This document shows positions 25,090 through 33,816 of a DNA stretch of 64,000 bases, piece by piece; positions within the stretch are counted from its first letter, which is position 1, and the number at the start of each line of letters is the position of its first letter. Origin of the DNA: Mycolicibacterium moriokaense. Lineage in GTDB: Bacteria > Actinomycetota > Actinomycetes > Mycobacteriales > Mycobacteriaceae. The notes beneath the pieces were generated by a model, which was not told where the DNA came from, did no database searches, and was given only the letters and a program-made list of their open reading frames with translations. The position numbers and the translations under genes were made by a program. The DNA is taken from positions 31,175-95,174 of the forward strand of contig NZ_QJJU01000024.1 of NCBI RefSeq assembly GCF_003201655.1, given 5' to 3'.

Positions 25090-26013
25090 ATGAAAATCAA
25101 CAAGCGCGTGATCCGGACCGGCCTACGAGCCTCGCGGCCGCTGTTCGCCTCGCACCGGATTTCCGTCAAGGGCAAGCGCGCCATGGTCGAGCTGCTGACG
25201 GGCGCCGCCCGCCCCCCGAAGGGCACCCGCTTCGACCGCATCACCATCGCCGGCGTTCCGGTCGAGCGGGTACAGCTACCGACGGGTGAAGCCAATGGAA
25301 CGCTGATCTATCTACACGGCGGCGGCTACGCACTAGGGAGTGCCAAGGGTTACCGCGGCCTGGTCGCGCACCTGGCCAGCGCGGCAGGCATGACGGCGAT
25401 CATCCCTGACTACTCACGCGCACCGGAAGCTCGATATCCAGTCGCCCTCGAAGAGATGGTCGCGGTGTACACCCGGCTGCTCGAGGAGGGATTGGACCCG
25501 GAAACCACTGTCATTGCCGGTGACTCGGCCGGTGGCGGACTGACACTCGCGCTCGCGATGGCGCTGCGCGACCGCGGAATAACCGCGCCTGCGGCGCTGG
25601 GCCTGATCTGCCCGTGGGCCAACCTCGCAATCGACGTCGACAGGCTACGACCGAAATTGCGCGATCCGCTGATCCTTCCGTCGATGACCGCCGAGTGGGC
25701 TCCGGAGTATGCGGGCGGCGCAGATCCGATGTCACCGGGCATCTCTCCGGTATACGGAGATATGAATGGCCTGCCGCCGATCGTCGTGCAGACCGCCGGT
25801 GACGACCCGATCCGCTGCGATGCCCTCGACATTGCCAGGGCCGTTGCCGCCGCGGGGGCACCCGCCGTCGATCACCGCGTCTTCGAAAACCTTTGGCACG
25901 TCTTTCACCTTCAGGTCAGCGTGCTCGCCGAAGCGCGCGAAGCCGTCGCCGATCTCGGCACGAAGCTCCACAACCACGTCCACACCAACAATGCAAAGGT
26001 TGCAGTGAAATGA
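25090..26013 (+). CDS. lipR: Acetyl-hydrolase/esterase of the hormone-sensitive lipase family, LipR-like
   Basis: 307 residues with the HSL-family motifs: the oxyanion motif HGGGY at 76-80, the nucleophile motif GDSAGG with Ser146, and the late Asp (GDDPIRCDALDIARA) and His (NLWHVFHL) of the triad. It hydrolyses short acyl esters. It follows mymA by 53 bp, and its stop overlaps the start of the next SDR gene by ATGA, the same order as Rv3083-Rv3084-Rv3085. It may process the ester made by the Baeyer-Villiger reaction of the preceding enzyme, a natural pair for converting a ketone to an alcohol and an acid; that is inference from context. Confidence 0.88.
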   Translation: MKINKRVIRTGLRASRPLFASHRISVKGKRAMVELLTGAARPPKGTRFDRITIAGVPVERVQLPTGEANGTLIYLHGGGYALGSAKGYRGLVAHLASAAGMTAIIPDYSRAPEARYPVALEEMVAVYTRLLEEGLDPETTVIAGDSAGGGLTLALAMALRDRGITAPAALGLICPWANLAIDVDRLRPKLRDPLILPSMTAEWAPEYAGGADPMSPGISPVYGDMNGLPPIVVQTAGDDPIRCDALDIARAVAAAGAPAVDHRVFENLWHVFHLQVSVLAEAREAVADLGTKLHNHVHTNNAKVAVK

Positions 26014-26840
26014 ACCGATTCGAAGGCAAAGTCGCCGTCATCACCGGAGCCGGATCCGGCATCGGCAGGGCCCTGGCCGTCAATCTCGCTACGAAGGGGG
26101 CCAGGCTCGCGCTGTCGGACATCGACACCGAGGGACTCGCCGAAACCGTCCGCCAGGCCGAAGCACTCGGCGCAACAGTGAAATCCGACCGGCTCAATGT
26201 CGCCGAGCGGGAGGCAGTGCTGGCCTACGCCGACGTCGTCGTCACCCACTTCGGTGAAGTCCACCAGGTTTACAACAATGCCGGCATCGCCTACAACGGG
26301 GACCTCGAGAAGTCCGAGTTCAAGGACATCGAGCGGGTCATGGATGTCGACTTCTGGGGCGTCGTCAACGGGACCAAAGCCTTTCTGCCCCATGTGATCG
26401 CGTCCGGCGACGGGCACATCATCAACATCTCCAGCTTGTTCGGACTGATCGCGGTGCCGGGCCAGAATGCCTATAACGCAGCGAAGTTCGCCGTGCGCGG
26501 CTTCACCGAGGCTTTGCGCCAAGAGATGTTGGTCGCCAAGCATCCGGTCAAGGTGACGTGCGTGCATCCCGGCGGTATCAAGACCGCCGTCGCCCGCAAC
26601 GCCACTGTCGCCGACGGCCAGAACGCCCAGGGCTTTGCGGAGTTCTTCGACAAACACATGGCGCTCCATACGCCGGAAATGGCAGCGGAGACCATTGTGA
26701 ACGCCGTCGCCAAGGGCCGAGCCCGAGTGGTGGTCGGCTGGGAAGCGAAGGCCCTCGATGTGCTGGCTCGCATCATCGGCCCGGCGTATCAACGGATCAT
26801 CGCCACCGCTGTGTCGAAGTTCTTCCCCTGGGCGAAGTAA
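26010..26840 (+). CDS. Short-chain dehydrogenase/reductase, SadH-like
   Basis: 276 residues. Rossmann motif VITGAGSGIGRALAV (10-24), the NNAG motif (VYNNAGIAY), the catalytic Ser (INISSLFGLIAVPG) and the Y-x3-K pair (AYNAAKFAVRGF) are all present. It oxidises or reduces an alcohol/carbonyl with NAD(P). It is third in the mymA operon, with a 4-bp ATGA overlap after lipR. The M. tuberculosis operon continues with adhD, two WS/DGAT genes and fadD13. Here it stops, and a DUF309 gene faces it 10 bp away, so the locus is a shortened version. Confidence 0.88.
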   Translation: MNRFEGKVAVITGAGSGIGRALAVNLATKGARLALSDIDTEGLAETVRQAEALGATVKSDRLNVAEREAVLAYADVVVTHFGEVHQVYNNAGIAYNGDLEKSEFKDIERVMDVDFWGVVNGTKAFLPHVIASGDGHIINISSLFGLIAVPGQNAYNAAKFAVRGFTEALRQEMLVAKHPVKVTCVHPGGIKTAVARNATVADGQNAQGFAEFFDKHMALHTPEMAAETIVNAVAKGRARVVVGWEAKALDVLARIIGPAYQRIIATAVSKFFPWAK

Positions 26841-26850
26841 CCGGACGCGT

Positions 26851-27333
26851 CTATTGCGGTCGGACGACCAGACGGGGTCTTAGGCGTTCCGGCGCGATCG
26901 CGGCGTTCGCAGCGAGGTCGTCGATCAGCACGTCGGAGTAGTGGACCAAACCTGCGACGTCGATGGCGTGCGGTGCCGGCTTGTCGTTCTGGGCAAGGCC
27001 GGCCGACGCGCGGCGAAGTACTGTGACCGCGCCCTTGACGTTGCCACGCTGCACGTGGGTGATGCCGACCGCCAGCTGGGCAAGGGCTTGCCACAGTGTC
27101 TTCTCGTGGTCCGGGCCGTTCTTCCATGCGGCCTCGAGCACTTCGTGCGCGTTGAACGCCAAGCCACGGTCCAGCAGGTCCTGCGCATAGGCGACGGTTT
27201 CGGCCGGCGGCAGCTCGAGGTCATCCGGGATGCGTGGAACGCCTTCACTGCCCGGCGGAAGCGGCCGACCGAGAGCGTCGCGGGGACGAGTGCTTCGGGG
27301 TCGGCCGGAATCGTCGCGATCACGCTCGGCCAT
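26851..27333 (-). CDS. DUF309 family protein
   Basis: 160 residues. After a charged, disordered N-terminus (ERDRDDSGRPRSTRPRDALG) comes the all-helical DUF309 core. It has AYAQDLLDRGLAFNAHEVLEAAWKNG, the signature with the conserved H-E-x-x-E-x-x-W, then LWQALAQLAVGITHVQRGN. The His/Glu pattern suggests metal or ligand binding, but no function is established. It faces the SDR gene tail-to-tail with 10 bp between stops and is divergent from the amidase gene (56-bp gap). Confidence 0.8.
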   Translation of the reverse strand: MAERDRDDSGRPRSTRPRDALGRPLPPGSEGVPRIPDDLELPPAETVAYAQDLLDRGLAFNAHEVLEAAWKNGPDHEKTLWQALAQLAVGITHVQRGNVKGAVTVLRRASAGLAQNDKPAPHAIDVAGLVHYSDVLIDDLAANAAIAPERLRPRLVVRPQ

Positions 27334-27389
27334 GAGCCCATCATGACTGACACGCCGGAGCCCTGGCTGATCGTGCTAAACAGGCTGCC

Positions 27390-28829
27390 ATGACCGCACT
27401 TGCCGATCAGACCCGATGGATGGACGCGACCGATCAGGCGGCACTGGTCGCGTCGGGCGAGGTGTCGCCGAGCGAGCTGCTCGAGGCCGCGATCGAACGC
27501 ATCGAACGCATCGATCCGGCCCTCAACGCGGTGGTGATCCGCTGGTTCGACCACGCCCGCGAGACCGCCGCAAGCGCCGATCTTCCCGACGGCCCGTTCC
27601 GCGGCGTGCCGTTCCTCATCAAGGACCTCTTCGCCACATATGCGGGGCAGCGGATCAGCAATGGCAACGTCGCGTTCAAGGAAGCGAACGTCATCGCCGA
27701 CGCCGACACGACACTCGTCAGCCGCTACCGCGCGGCCGGGCTGGTGATCGCAGGCCGCACGAACACCCCCGAGCTTGGCAGCGTGCCGACCACCGAGCCC
27801 GTCGCGTGGGGCGCGACCCACAACCCGTGGGACACGACGCGCACGCCAGGTGGGTCAAGCGGTGGCGCGGCCGCCGCGGTCGCGTCGGGGATGGTGCCGT
27901 TCGCCCATGCCAGTGACGGCGGCGGGTCGATCCGCATCCCAGCGTCTTGCTGCGGCCTCGTCGGGCTGAAGCCAAGCCAGGGTCGCATCACGCTTGGCCC
28001 ACTACGCGACGAGAGCGGACTAGGAGTCGAGCACTGCGTCAGCCGCACTGTTCGTGACACGGCCGCGTTGCTCGACGCGACATCCGGCCCTGGCATCGGC
28101 GACACCGTGATTGCGCCTGCGCCTTCACGTCCCTATGTCGAGGAGCTCGGCGCCGACCCGGGTCGGCTGCGCATCGGCATCCTCGACCATCACCCACAGG
28201 GCGGCGAGGTCGACGCGGAAGTCACGGCTGCGGCGCAGGCCGTCGGCAAGCTGCTCGAATCATTGGGTCACACGGTCGAGCCGGGGTGGCCGAAGGCGTT
28301 GGAGGATAAGACGTTCGGATCGAAGTTCGGCGCATTGTGGAGCGCCAACGTGGGAGTGTCGCAGCGCCGCTTCGAGGAACAGCTCGGCCGCCCATTGGAG
28401 GCTCACGAGTTCGAGCCGATGAACTGGGTCCAGGCCGACTTCGCCAAACACTTCACCGCCGTCGACTACGGGCTCGCGTTGGCGGCGGTCGCCCAGTACC
28501 GCCGGGCGGTGCAGTCGTGGTGGCACGACGGGTGGGATCTGCTGCTCACGCCGACGCTTGGCGAGCTGCCGCTCAAGCTCGGCACGATCGTCAACGATGG
28601 CGACAACCCGATGTCGCCGATGCGTCGCGCCGGCGATTTCGTGCCCTTCACTCCCGCGTTCAACACCAGCGGCCAACCAGCGATCAGCCTCCCGCTGGAG
28701 TGGACGGCCGAGGGCTTGCCGGTCGGTGTGCAGCTCGTCGCCGCCTACGGTCGCGAAGACGTCTTGATCCGCGTCGCGAGCCAGTTGGAGCACGCGAAGC
28801 CATGGGCCGACCGCACACCGGAAATCTGA
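27390..28829 (+). CDS. Amidase (amidase-signature family)
   Basis: 479 residues with the full Ser-cisSer-Lys triad. Lys78 lies in VPFLIKDLF, the cis-Ser at 156 in the GGSSGG motif, and the nucleophile Ser180 in DGGGSIRIPASCCGLVG; the spacing of 24 residues between the two serines is canonical. Substrates range over fatty, aliphatic and aryl amides. I do not assign an ami number. The gene is monocistronic, divergent from DUF309 and followed by the oppositely oriented tRNA-Leu. Its C-terminal segment FNTSGQPAISLPLEWTAEGLPVG is the usual substrate-channel region. Confidence 0.9.
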   Translation: MTALADQTRWMDATDQAALVASGEVSPSELLEAAIERIERIDPALNAVVIRWFDHARETAASADLPDGPFRGVPFLIKDLFATYAGQRISNGNVAFKEANVIADADTTLVSRYRAAGLVIAGRTNTPELGSVPTTEPVAWGATHNPWDTTRTPGGSSGGAAAAVASGMVPFAHASDGGGSIRIPASCCGLVGLKPSQGRITLGPLRDESGLGVEHCVSRTVRDTAALLDATSGPGIGDTVIAPAPSRPYVEELGADPGRLRIGILDHHPQGGEVDAEVTAAAQAVGKLLESLGHTVEPGWPKALEDKTFGSKFGALWSANVGVSQRRFEEQLGRPLEAHEFEPMNWVQADFAKHFTAVDYGLALAAVAQYRRAVQSWWHDGWDLLLTPTLGELPLKLGTIVNDGDNPMSPMRRAGDFVPFTPAFNTSGQPAISLPLEWTAEGLPVGVQLVAAYGREDVLIRVASQLEHAKPWADRTPEI

Positions 28830-28917
28830 GAGGTGCCCGTCGGCGAGTTCTGCATGAGGGTCGTTGATTCGGCGGCAAATCAAAGCCCTGGTGCAGAAGT
28901 CGACGCAAAAACTAGGG

Positions 28918-28999
28918 TGCGCGAGGGGGGATTCGAACCCCCACGCCCATAGGACAATGGCACCTAAAGCCATCGCGTCTGCCGTTCCGCCACTCGCGC
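28918..28999 (-). tRNA. tRNA-Leu (anticodon UAG)
   Basis: An 82-nt leucine-type tRNA on the minus strand. The acceptor stem GCGCGAG (5') pairs with CTCGCGC (3'). The D arm starts TGGCGGAACGGCAGACG, the anticodon stem-loop reads GATGGCTTTAGGTGCCAT with anticodon TAG, a variable arm follows, and the T-arm is GGGGGTTCGAATCCCCC. The discriminator base is A; CCA is not encoded. It marks the left border of the conserved core block. Confidence 0.95.
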
Positions 29000-29035
29000 G
29001 TGAGCGCATCCAGGGTATCGCGGTACCGTTGAACG

Positions 29036-29410
29036 ATGTCCACTACACGGCGTAGGAGACCGGCGCTGATCGCGTTGGTCATCGTCGCCGCCGCCGGTTG
29101 CCTGGCCCTGGCCTGGTGGCAGTGGACCCGCTTCGAGTCGGCATCGGGCAGCTTCCAGAACCTCGGCTATGCCATGCAATGGCCGCTGTTCGCCGGCTTC
29201 TGCGTGTACGCCTACTACAAATTCGTCCGCTACGAAGAAGCCCCGCCCGAGCTTCGCAAGCACGACACCGTCACCGAGATACCTTCCGGGCTGTTGCCCG
29301 AACGACCCAAGGCCGCAACACCTTCCAATGACGACCCCGCCCTCCGCGAGTACAACGCCTATCTCGCCGATCTCGCGAGGGCCGACGACGAAGACAGGAC
29401 CGACAAGTGA
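29036..29410 (+). CDS. lprD: LprD-like membrane protein (Rv1343c family)
   Basis: 124 residues. RRRPALIALVIVAAAGCLALAWWQWTRFES is a helix with a Cys that gave the M. tuberculosis orthologue its lipoprotein name. A second helix is QWPLFAGFCVYAYYKFVRYEE. A cytoplasmic tail ends in DPALREYNAYLADLARADDE, a well-conserved feature. Its function is unknown. The next gene (Rv1342c-like) overlaps its stop by GTGA, the same pairing as in M. tuberculosis. Confidence 0.85.
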   Translation: MSTTRRRRPALIALVIVAAAGCLALAWWQWTRFESASGSFQNLGYAMQWPLFAGFCVYAYYKFVRYEEAPPELRKHDTVTEIPSGLLPERPKAATPSNDDPALREYNAYLADLARADDEDRTDK

Positions 29411-29745
29411 CCGCACCCGAAACAGGCACCCCCGTAGAAACGATTCGCAAGGCCCTTCTCGGCTATCGCGTCATGGCATGGACGACTGGCATCTGGCTGA
29501 TCGCGCTGTGCTACGAGATGGTGCTGAAATACGTCGTGCACGTGGACAACCCGCCGAACTGGATCGCGATCGTGCACGGCTGGGTGTACTTCGTCTACCT
29601 GATCTTCACCGCCAACCTCGCCGTCAAGGTGCGCTGGCCCATCGCCAAGACCATCGGCGTACTGCTCGCCGGCACCATCCCGATGGTCGGCATCATCGTC
29701 GAGCACTTCCAGACTCAGGACATCAAAGACAAATTCGGTCTGTAA
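29407..29745 (+). CDS. DUF3817 family membrane protein (Rv1342c-like)
   Basis: 112 residues starting at GTG 29407, which overlaps the preceding stop. Three helices are visible: ALLGYRVMAWTTGIWLIALCYEMVLKYV, WIAIVHGWVYFVYLIFTANLAV and TIGVLLAGTIPMVGIIVEH. The HGWVYFVY motif is the DUF3817 hallmark. Function unknown; the family is often found near redox or transport genes. A second, shorter DUF3817 protein is encoded at 53876-54250. In M. tuberculosis rdgB (Rv1341) is the next neighbour; here a large accessory gene is inserted between them. Confidence 0.85.
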   Translation: MTAPETGTPVETIRKALLGYRVMAWTTGIWLIALCYEMVLKYVVHVDNPPNWIAIVHGWVYFVYLIFTANLAVKVRWPIAKTIGVLLAGTIPMVGIIVEHFQTQDIKDKFGL

Positions 29746-29919
29746 CGGCAGCCATTGCTGCAAGGGCACGCGTGTCTTAGCCAATAAAGGCATTTAGCGA
29801 ATTCCAGCGTGGCCGTATGTTCGCTGTGTACAGTCCAAAATCGTGGATTCCAATTGCTACGCCAGGATCCAGAATGGCGCCAATACGGTGGTGAATTCCT
29901 CAGACAAGAGGGACGCGCA

Positions 29920-32379
29920 ATGAGCGCACCATCGCCGTCGGAAAGCAAAGAACCAAACGTCGTAGAACTCATCGTGCACGGTGTTTCCGGCACTCCACCC
30001 GAGGCGGTTCTCCGATGCCCAATCGACGAGATCGACCGAGTAGCTGGAGATGCTTCCGCCGGGTTCTATCGCCGGCGCCCAGAGGAATGCCCGCAGGGGC
30101 AGACCCGCATTACCGAAGCGTTCTCGTGGGGTGGACTCACCTCGGGGCCGGCCAGTAGAGCGCTCTGGCTCTTATTCCTACCGTTTATCCTCATCAATCT
30201 CGCGCACTGGATGCTCCCCCCGCCCAAGAAAAAGCTCCTGAGCGCGTTGTCGATCAGCGTCCTGCGATTGCTGGGCCTGTCACTGACTCTGACGATCCTG
30301 CTTGCGACAGTGACGGTCGGAATGGACATGGTCGGATGGCAATGCGCCGGATTGCCGCAGTGCAGCGATCGCCTTGGGCCCGCGAAGATCTTGGCAAGCC
30401 TCCCCACACGCGGTGCCCAACTGGCCACCATCGCGGTGCCGATCGCGGCAATGGTCGCCGCTCTGTGGTTGTTTGGCAGATCCCAGGCACACACAGGCGA
30501 TGTCCCAGACCCCACGGTGGCCCAAGGCGACCTCGCGCCACTTGCACAGAATAACTTCTGGAACAGAGACAAATCGGTCGACCGACTGCGAGCGTGTCAC
30601 ATCGCGGTCTGGCTTTCGGGACTTGCCCTCGTGACCCTCATTGCGCCCTATCACTATTCATCGAACCAGCCGCGACTTGTTTTCGTCGTGTTGTTGATCG
30701 CCAATGCGGTGCCGTTTGTCATCGCGGTCGTCGCGACCATGCTGAACAAGATCACCGCGCGCGGGGGGCGAGGCCCGGACGACGCCGTCGCCCAATGGAC
30801 TCTGAGAAGGCTCTGGGTGCCTTCGCTGATGCTTCTTGGTGGGACGCTCGCGGCCGTCTGGTTTATCCCTGCCGACTATCCCAATCTGGACCTCAGAAAA
30901 GACCAACTCGTGGAACCCACGCTCTTGCCTGGCCTGTCCACGGTGATCTTCTGGTTGATTGTCACTCAGATAGTTCTTCTGGTCATGTTGTTCGTGCTCA
31001 CTGCCCTTTCGAGCAGGCGCATTCCCGATCCCGGCTACCGCCCGACGATTCGCGGTTTCACCGGCTTCTTCGTCGCCTTGATGGCGTGGCTCATCGGCGG
31101 CGGGCTTTCGCTTGGGGTCGGGCTGTGGGTTGCGCGATTCCTCGGCGATCCAGTCAACTCGGGGACCGCTGCACAATGCCGGATCGGCATGAGAGAACAC
31201 ATTCTGAAGACCGGCTACACCAAGACTGAGGCCCTGCTTCACGTATGCGGTCAACCTGTGTCAACGAACGTCACGTTCCAGCAGCAGGTGAATGCGCTGG
31301 CTGAGCATGCACCGTTGATCCTTCCCGGTGCGTACTATGGCGCGGCGTTGGCCAACCTGATCCTGCTCATCGTTGTCGTTCTCACGGCGGGCATCCTCTT
31401 CTTGACTGTCATCGTGTTGGCCAAGAAGCGCTGGACCCCGATTGGCACGGAATACGAAGTGCCCGTTGACAAAAGCAAGGGCTACTTCAAGCTCATGAAG
31501 AAGATCGCGAGGACGCAGGAATGGGCTGGGGTCCCAAACTGGGCGCCGTGGCTGGTGGCAGGGCTTCTGGTTGTCGCATCGGCTGATATCGCGGTGTCCT
31601 ACTGGCTGTTCAAAGATGTCCCCTCGAATCAAACGGTCAACATCCTCACCGCCTGGAGCCAGGCGATCACGGCGTTCCTCGCCGCGGCATTCGTCGGCGT
31701 GGTGGTCAGCGCATTCCGAAATCGCAACACTCGCAGGTCAATTGCCGTGCTTTGGGACGTTGTCACGTTCTGGCCGCAAGCGACGCACCCGCTCGGGCCG
31801 CCGTGCTACGGCGAACGGGCGGTACCGGACTTGCGGGACCGGGTGGCATTGTTGACCGCGGAGTCCAAGAAGGTCATTCTCGCGGCTCATAGCCAAGGCA
31901 GCATCATCAGCGCGGCCGTGCTGCTGCAGACCACACGACAGGCTCCCGCGGTTGCGGCGGAGCAGCCACCTGCCGAAGATGTCGGGGCCAAAGCTTCCAG
32001 AATGCCGGAATCCCAACGAGATTCGATGTCCGAGCCGGTAGCGTTCCTCACCTTCGGAGCTCCGTTGCGCAAGCTCTATGCAAGGAACTTCCCCGCGTAT
32101 TTCGGGCGCGAGGTGTTGGAGTCACTTGAGCCGAAAAAGAACGGTCAGTGGCTCAACCTCTGGGCACCCACCGACCCGATCGGCGGTTGGGTGTTCATCG
32201 AGAATGCCGAGGTCACGGCCATCACCGAGGAGAGTCTGCAGATCGTCGATTGCCGGCTGCACGACGTAGTGGCCGCAGAGTTGCTGTATGGCCAGGCGCC
32301 GATCTGTGGGCACTCGGGATTCTGGACACGCACGGAGTACAACGACGCAATCACGGTGTTGCAGGACAAGCTCGGCTGA
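29920..32379 (+). CDS. Large multi-pass membrane protein with a lipase-like C-terminal domain
   Basis: 819 residues that I cannot assign to a characterised enzyme. Near the N-terminus, VVELIVHGVSGTPPEAVL looks like the first strand and oxyanion turn of an alpha/beta hydrolase. Then come about eleven hydrophobic helices, for example ALWLLFLPFILINLAHWML, LATIAVPIAAMVAALWLFG and APWLVAGLLVVASADIAVSYWLF. The C-terminal domain has a nucleophile elbow ILAAHSQGSIISAAVLL (Ser658), then VAFLTFGAPLRKLYARNF and LNLWAPTDPIGGWVF, typical of lipases. A late His (CGHSGFW or CRLHDVVA) could complete a triad. ATG 29920 follows a gaggga site. The gene is absent from the remembered M. tuberculosis order between Rv1342c and Rv1341, so it is an insertion into core genome. 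Confidence 0.7.
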   Translation: MSAPSPSESKEPNVVELIVHGVSGTPPEAVLRCPIDEIDRVAGDASAGFYRRRPEECPQGQTRITEAFSWGGLTSGPASRALWLLFLPFILINLAHWMLPPPKKKLLSALSISVLRLLGLSLTLTILLATVTVGMDMVGWQCAGLPQCSDRLGPAKILASLPTRGAQLATIAVPIAAMVAALWLFGRSQAHTGDVPDPTVAQGDLAPLAQNNFWNRDKSVDRLRACHIAVWLSGLALVTLIAPYHYSSNQPRLVFVVLLIANAVPFVIAVVATMLNKITARGGRGPDDAVAQWTLRRLWVPSLMLLGGTLAAVWFIPADYPNLDLRKDQLVEPTLLPGLSTVIFWLIVTQIVLLVMLFVLTALSSRRIPDPGYRPTIRGFTGFFVALMAWLIGGGLSLGVGLWVARFLGDPVNSGTAAQCRIGMREHILKTGYTKTEALLHVCGQPVSTNVTFQQQVNALAEHAPLILPGAYYGAALANLILLIVVVLTAGILFLTVIVLAKKRWTPIGTEYEVPVDKSKGYFKLMKKIARTQEWAGVPNWAPWLVAGLLVVASADIAVSYWLFKDVPSNQTVNILTAWSQAITAFLAAAFVGVVVSAFRNRNTRRSIAVLWDVVTFWPQATHPLGPPCYGERAVPDLRDRVALLTAESKKVILAAHSQGSIISAAVLLQTTRQAPAVAAEQPPAEDVGAKASRMPESQRDSMSEPVAFLTFGAPLRKLYARNFPAYFGREVLESLEPKKNGQWLNLWAPTDPIGGWVFIENAEVTAITEESLQIVDCRLHDVVAAELLYGQAPICGHSGFWTRTEYNDAITVLQDKLG

Positions 32380-32398
32380 AACTGAGTTCAGTTTCAGC
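32375..32398. terminator. Bidirectional hairpin spanning two convergent stop codons
   Basis: GCTGAAACTGA (32375-32385) is followed after two bases by its exact reverse complement TCAGTTTCAGC (32388-32398). The stem contains the TGA of the membrane hydrolase gene on one side and the TGA of rdgB on the other strand on the other. No U-run follows, so it would be a weak or L-shaped type terminator, or a transcript-end stabiliser. Confidence 0.55.
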
Positions 32399-32981
32399 GG
32401 CCGGTCAACTCGCGCAACGCCGGTACCAACAACGCCAACGCCCGTCCCCGGTGCGACACCGCGTCCTTCTCGTCGGGCGTCAACTCCGCGGCCGTCCGCG
32501 TAGAACCAGATGGCAGAAAAACCGGGTCATAGCCGAAGCCGCCGTCACCCCGCGGCTCCCGCACGATGCTGCCGGGCCACACCCCGCGCACCACAACTTC
32601 GGCGGCGGATGACACCAATGCACAAGCCGAAACGAACGCCGCGCCCCGCCGCTCGTCGGGCACGTCGCCCAGCTGCGCCAGCAGCAGACCGGTATTCGCA
32701 AGATCGGCGCCGTGCCACCCCGACCAACGCGCCGAAAGCACCCCCGGCATGCCGTTCAGCGCATCGACTTCCAGTCCCGAATCATCGGCCACCGACGCCA
32801 GCCCCGTCGCCCTGAACGCGTCGCGCGCCTTGGCCAACGCGTTCTCTTCAAACGTCGCACCCGTCTCCGGCGCCTCATCGAACGCCGCGACGTCGTCCAA
32901 CGACAACAGCGTCAGTGCGACCCCGGCACCATCGAGTACCCGTCGCAACTCGGCCAGCTTCTTGCGGTTGCGGCTGGCCAC
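32394..32981 (-). CDS. rdgB: Non-canonical purine NTP pyrophosphatase (RdgB/HAM1)
   Basis: 195 residues. ASRNRKKLAEL near the N-terminus is the nucleotide-binding signature. FEENALAKARDAF, SVADDSGLEVDALNG, PGVLSARWSG and GFGYDPVFLPSG follow in the family order. The enzyme hydrolyses ITP, dITP and XTP and so keeps deaminated purines out of DNA and RNA. It follows rph by 20 bp on the same strand. The only standard start codon in frame is GTG 32981, which trims the family N-terminus by a few residues (two in-frame Leu codons precede it), so a rare start further upstream is possible. M. tuberculosis orthologue: Rv1341. Confidence 0.92.
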   Translation of the reverse strand: MASRNRKKLAELRRVLDGAGVALTLLSLDDVAAFDEAPETGATFEENALAKARDAFRATGLASVADDSGLEVDALNGMPGVLSARWSGWHGADLANTGLLLAQLGDVPDERRGAAFVSACALVSSAAEVVVRGVWPGSIVREPRGDGGFGYDPVFLPSGSTRTAAELTPDEKDAVSHRGRALALLVPALRELTGR

Positions 32982-33001
32982 CAGCAGCCTGGAAATCGAC
33001 G

Positions 33002-33784
33002 TCAGCTTCCGAACGCCTTCTTCGCCGGCTCCGCCGACTCGGGCAGCACGCCGGGATATGGCAACTCCAACGCCTCACGCTGCAGAACGAACAACTGCTC
33101 GCAGGCGATCATCGCCGCATCGAGCATCTTGTCCAGCGTCGAGCGTGGGAACGTCGCGCCCTCGCCGGTCCCCTGGATCTCGACAAGCGTGCCGGTGTCG
33201 GTGGCGACGACGTTCATGTCCACCTCGGCGCGCGAGTCTTCGGTGTATGGCAGGTCCACGCGCACGCGTCCGTCGACGACGCCGACGCTCACCGCGGCGA
33301 TCGCACACGACAGCGGCCGTGGATCCGACAGCTTGCCTGCGGCCCCCAGGTACGTCACAGCATCGGCCAGCGCGACGTACGCGCCGGTGATCGCCGCCGT
33401 GCGGGTGCCGCCGTCTGCCTGCAGCACATCGCAATCAAGGGCGATGGTGTTCTCGCCAAGCGCCGCCAGGTCGATGCACGCCCGCAGCGACCGGCCGACC
33501 AGCCGACTGATCTCCTGCGTGCGCCCGCCGACGCGGCCCTTGACCGACTCGCGATCCGATCGATCATGGGTGGCCGCGGGCAGCATCGCGTACTCGGCAG
33601 TCAACCAACCCAGGCCCGAGCCCTTACGCCAGCGCGGCACGCCCTCGGTGACGCTGGCCGTGCACATCACCCTCGTCTGACCGAACTCGACCAACACCGA
33701 ACCGGCGGGATGGGAGGTGAAACCGCGGGTGATACGCACCGGCCGCAGTTCGTCGTCGAGCCGGCCGTCTTCTCGTCTGGACAC
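33002..33784 (-). CDS. rph: Ribonuclease PH
   Basis: 260 residues, full-length. Signature segments are SRREDGRLDDELRPVRITRGFTSHPAGSVLVEFGQTRVMC, broken here as two strands, then GWLTAEYAMLPAATHDRSDRE (phosphate-site RxxR region: GRVGGRTQEISRLVGRSLRA), then IALDCDVLQADGGTRTAAITGA. These are the RNase PH catalytic/phosphate residues. It trims the 3' ends of tRNA precursors by phosphorolysis. It heads the rph-rdgB pair and lies downstream of the Rv1339-like phosphodiesterase and murI, as in M. tuberculosis (Rv1340). Confidence 0.95.
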   Translation of the reverse strand: MSRREDGRLDDELRPVRITRGFTSHPAGSVLVEFGQTRVMCTASVTEGVPRWRKGSGLGWLTAEYAMLPAATHDRSDRESVKGRVGGRTQEISRLVGRSLRACIDLAALGENTIALDCDVLQADGGTRTAAITGAYVALADAVTYLGAAGKLSDPRPLSCAIAAVSVGVVDGRVRVDLPYTEDSRAEVDMNVVATDTGTLVEIQGTGEGATFPRSTLDKMLDAAMIACEQLFVLQREALELPYPGVLPESAEPAKKAFGS

Positions 33785-33816
33785 GCGCCAACCCTATCCG
33801 GTGGGTCTGTCTGCAA

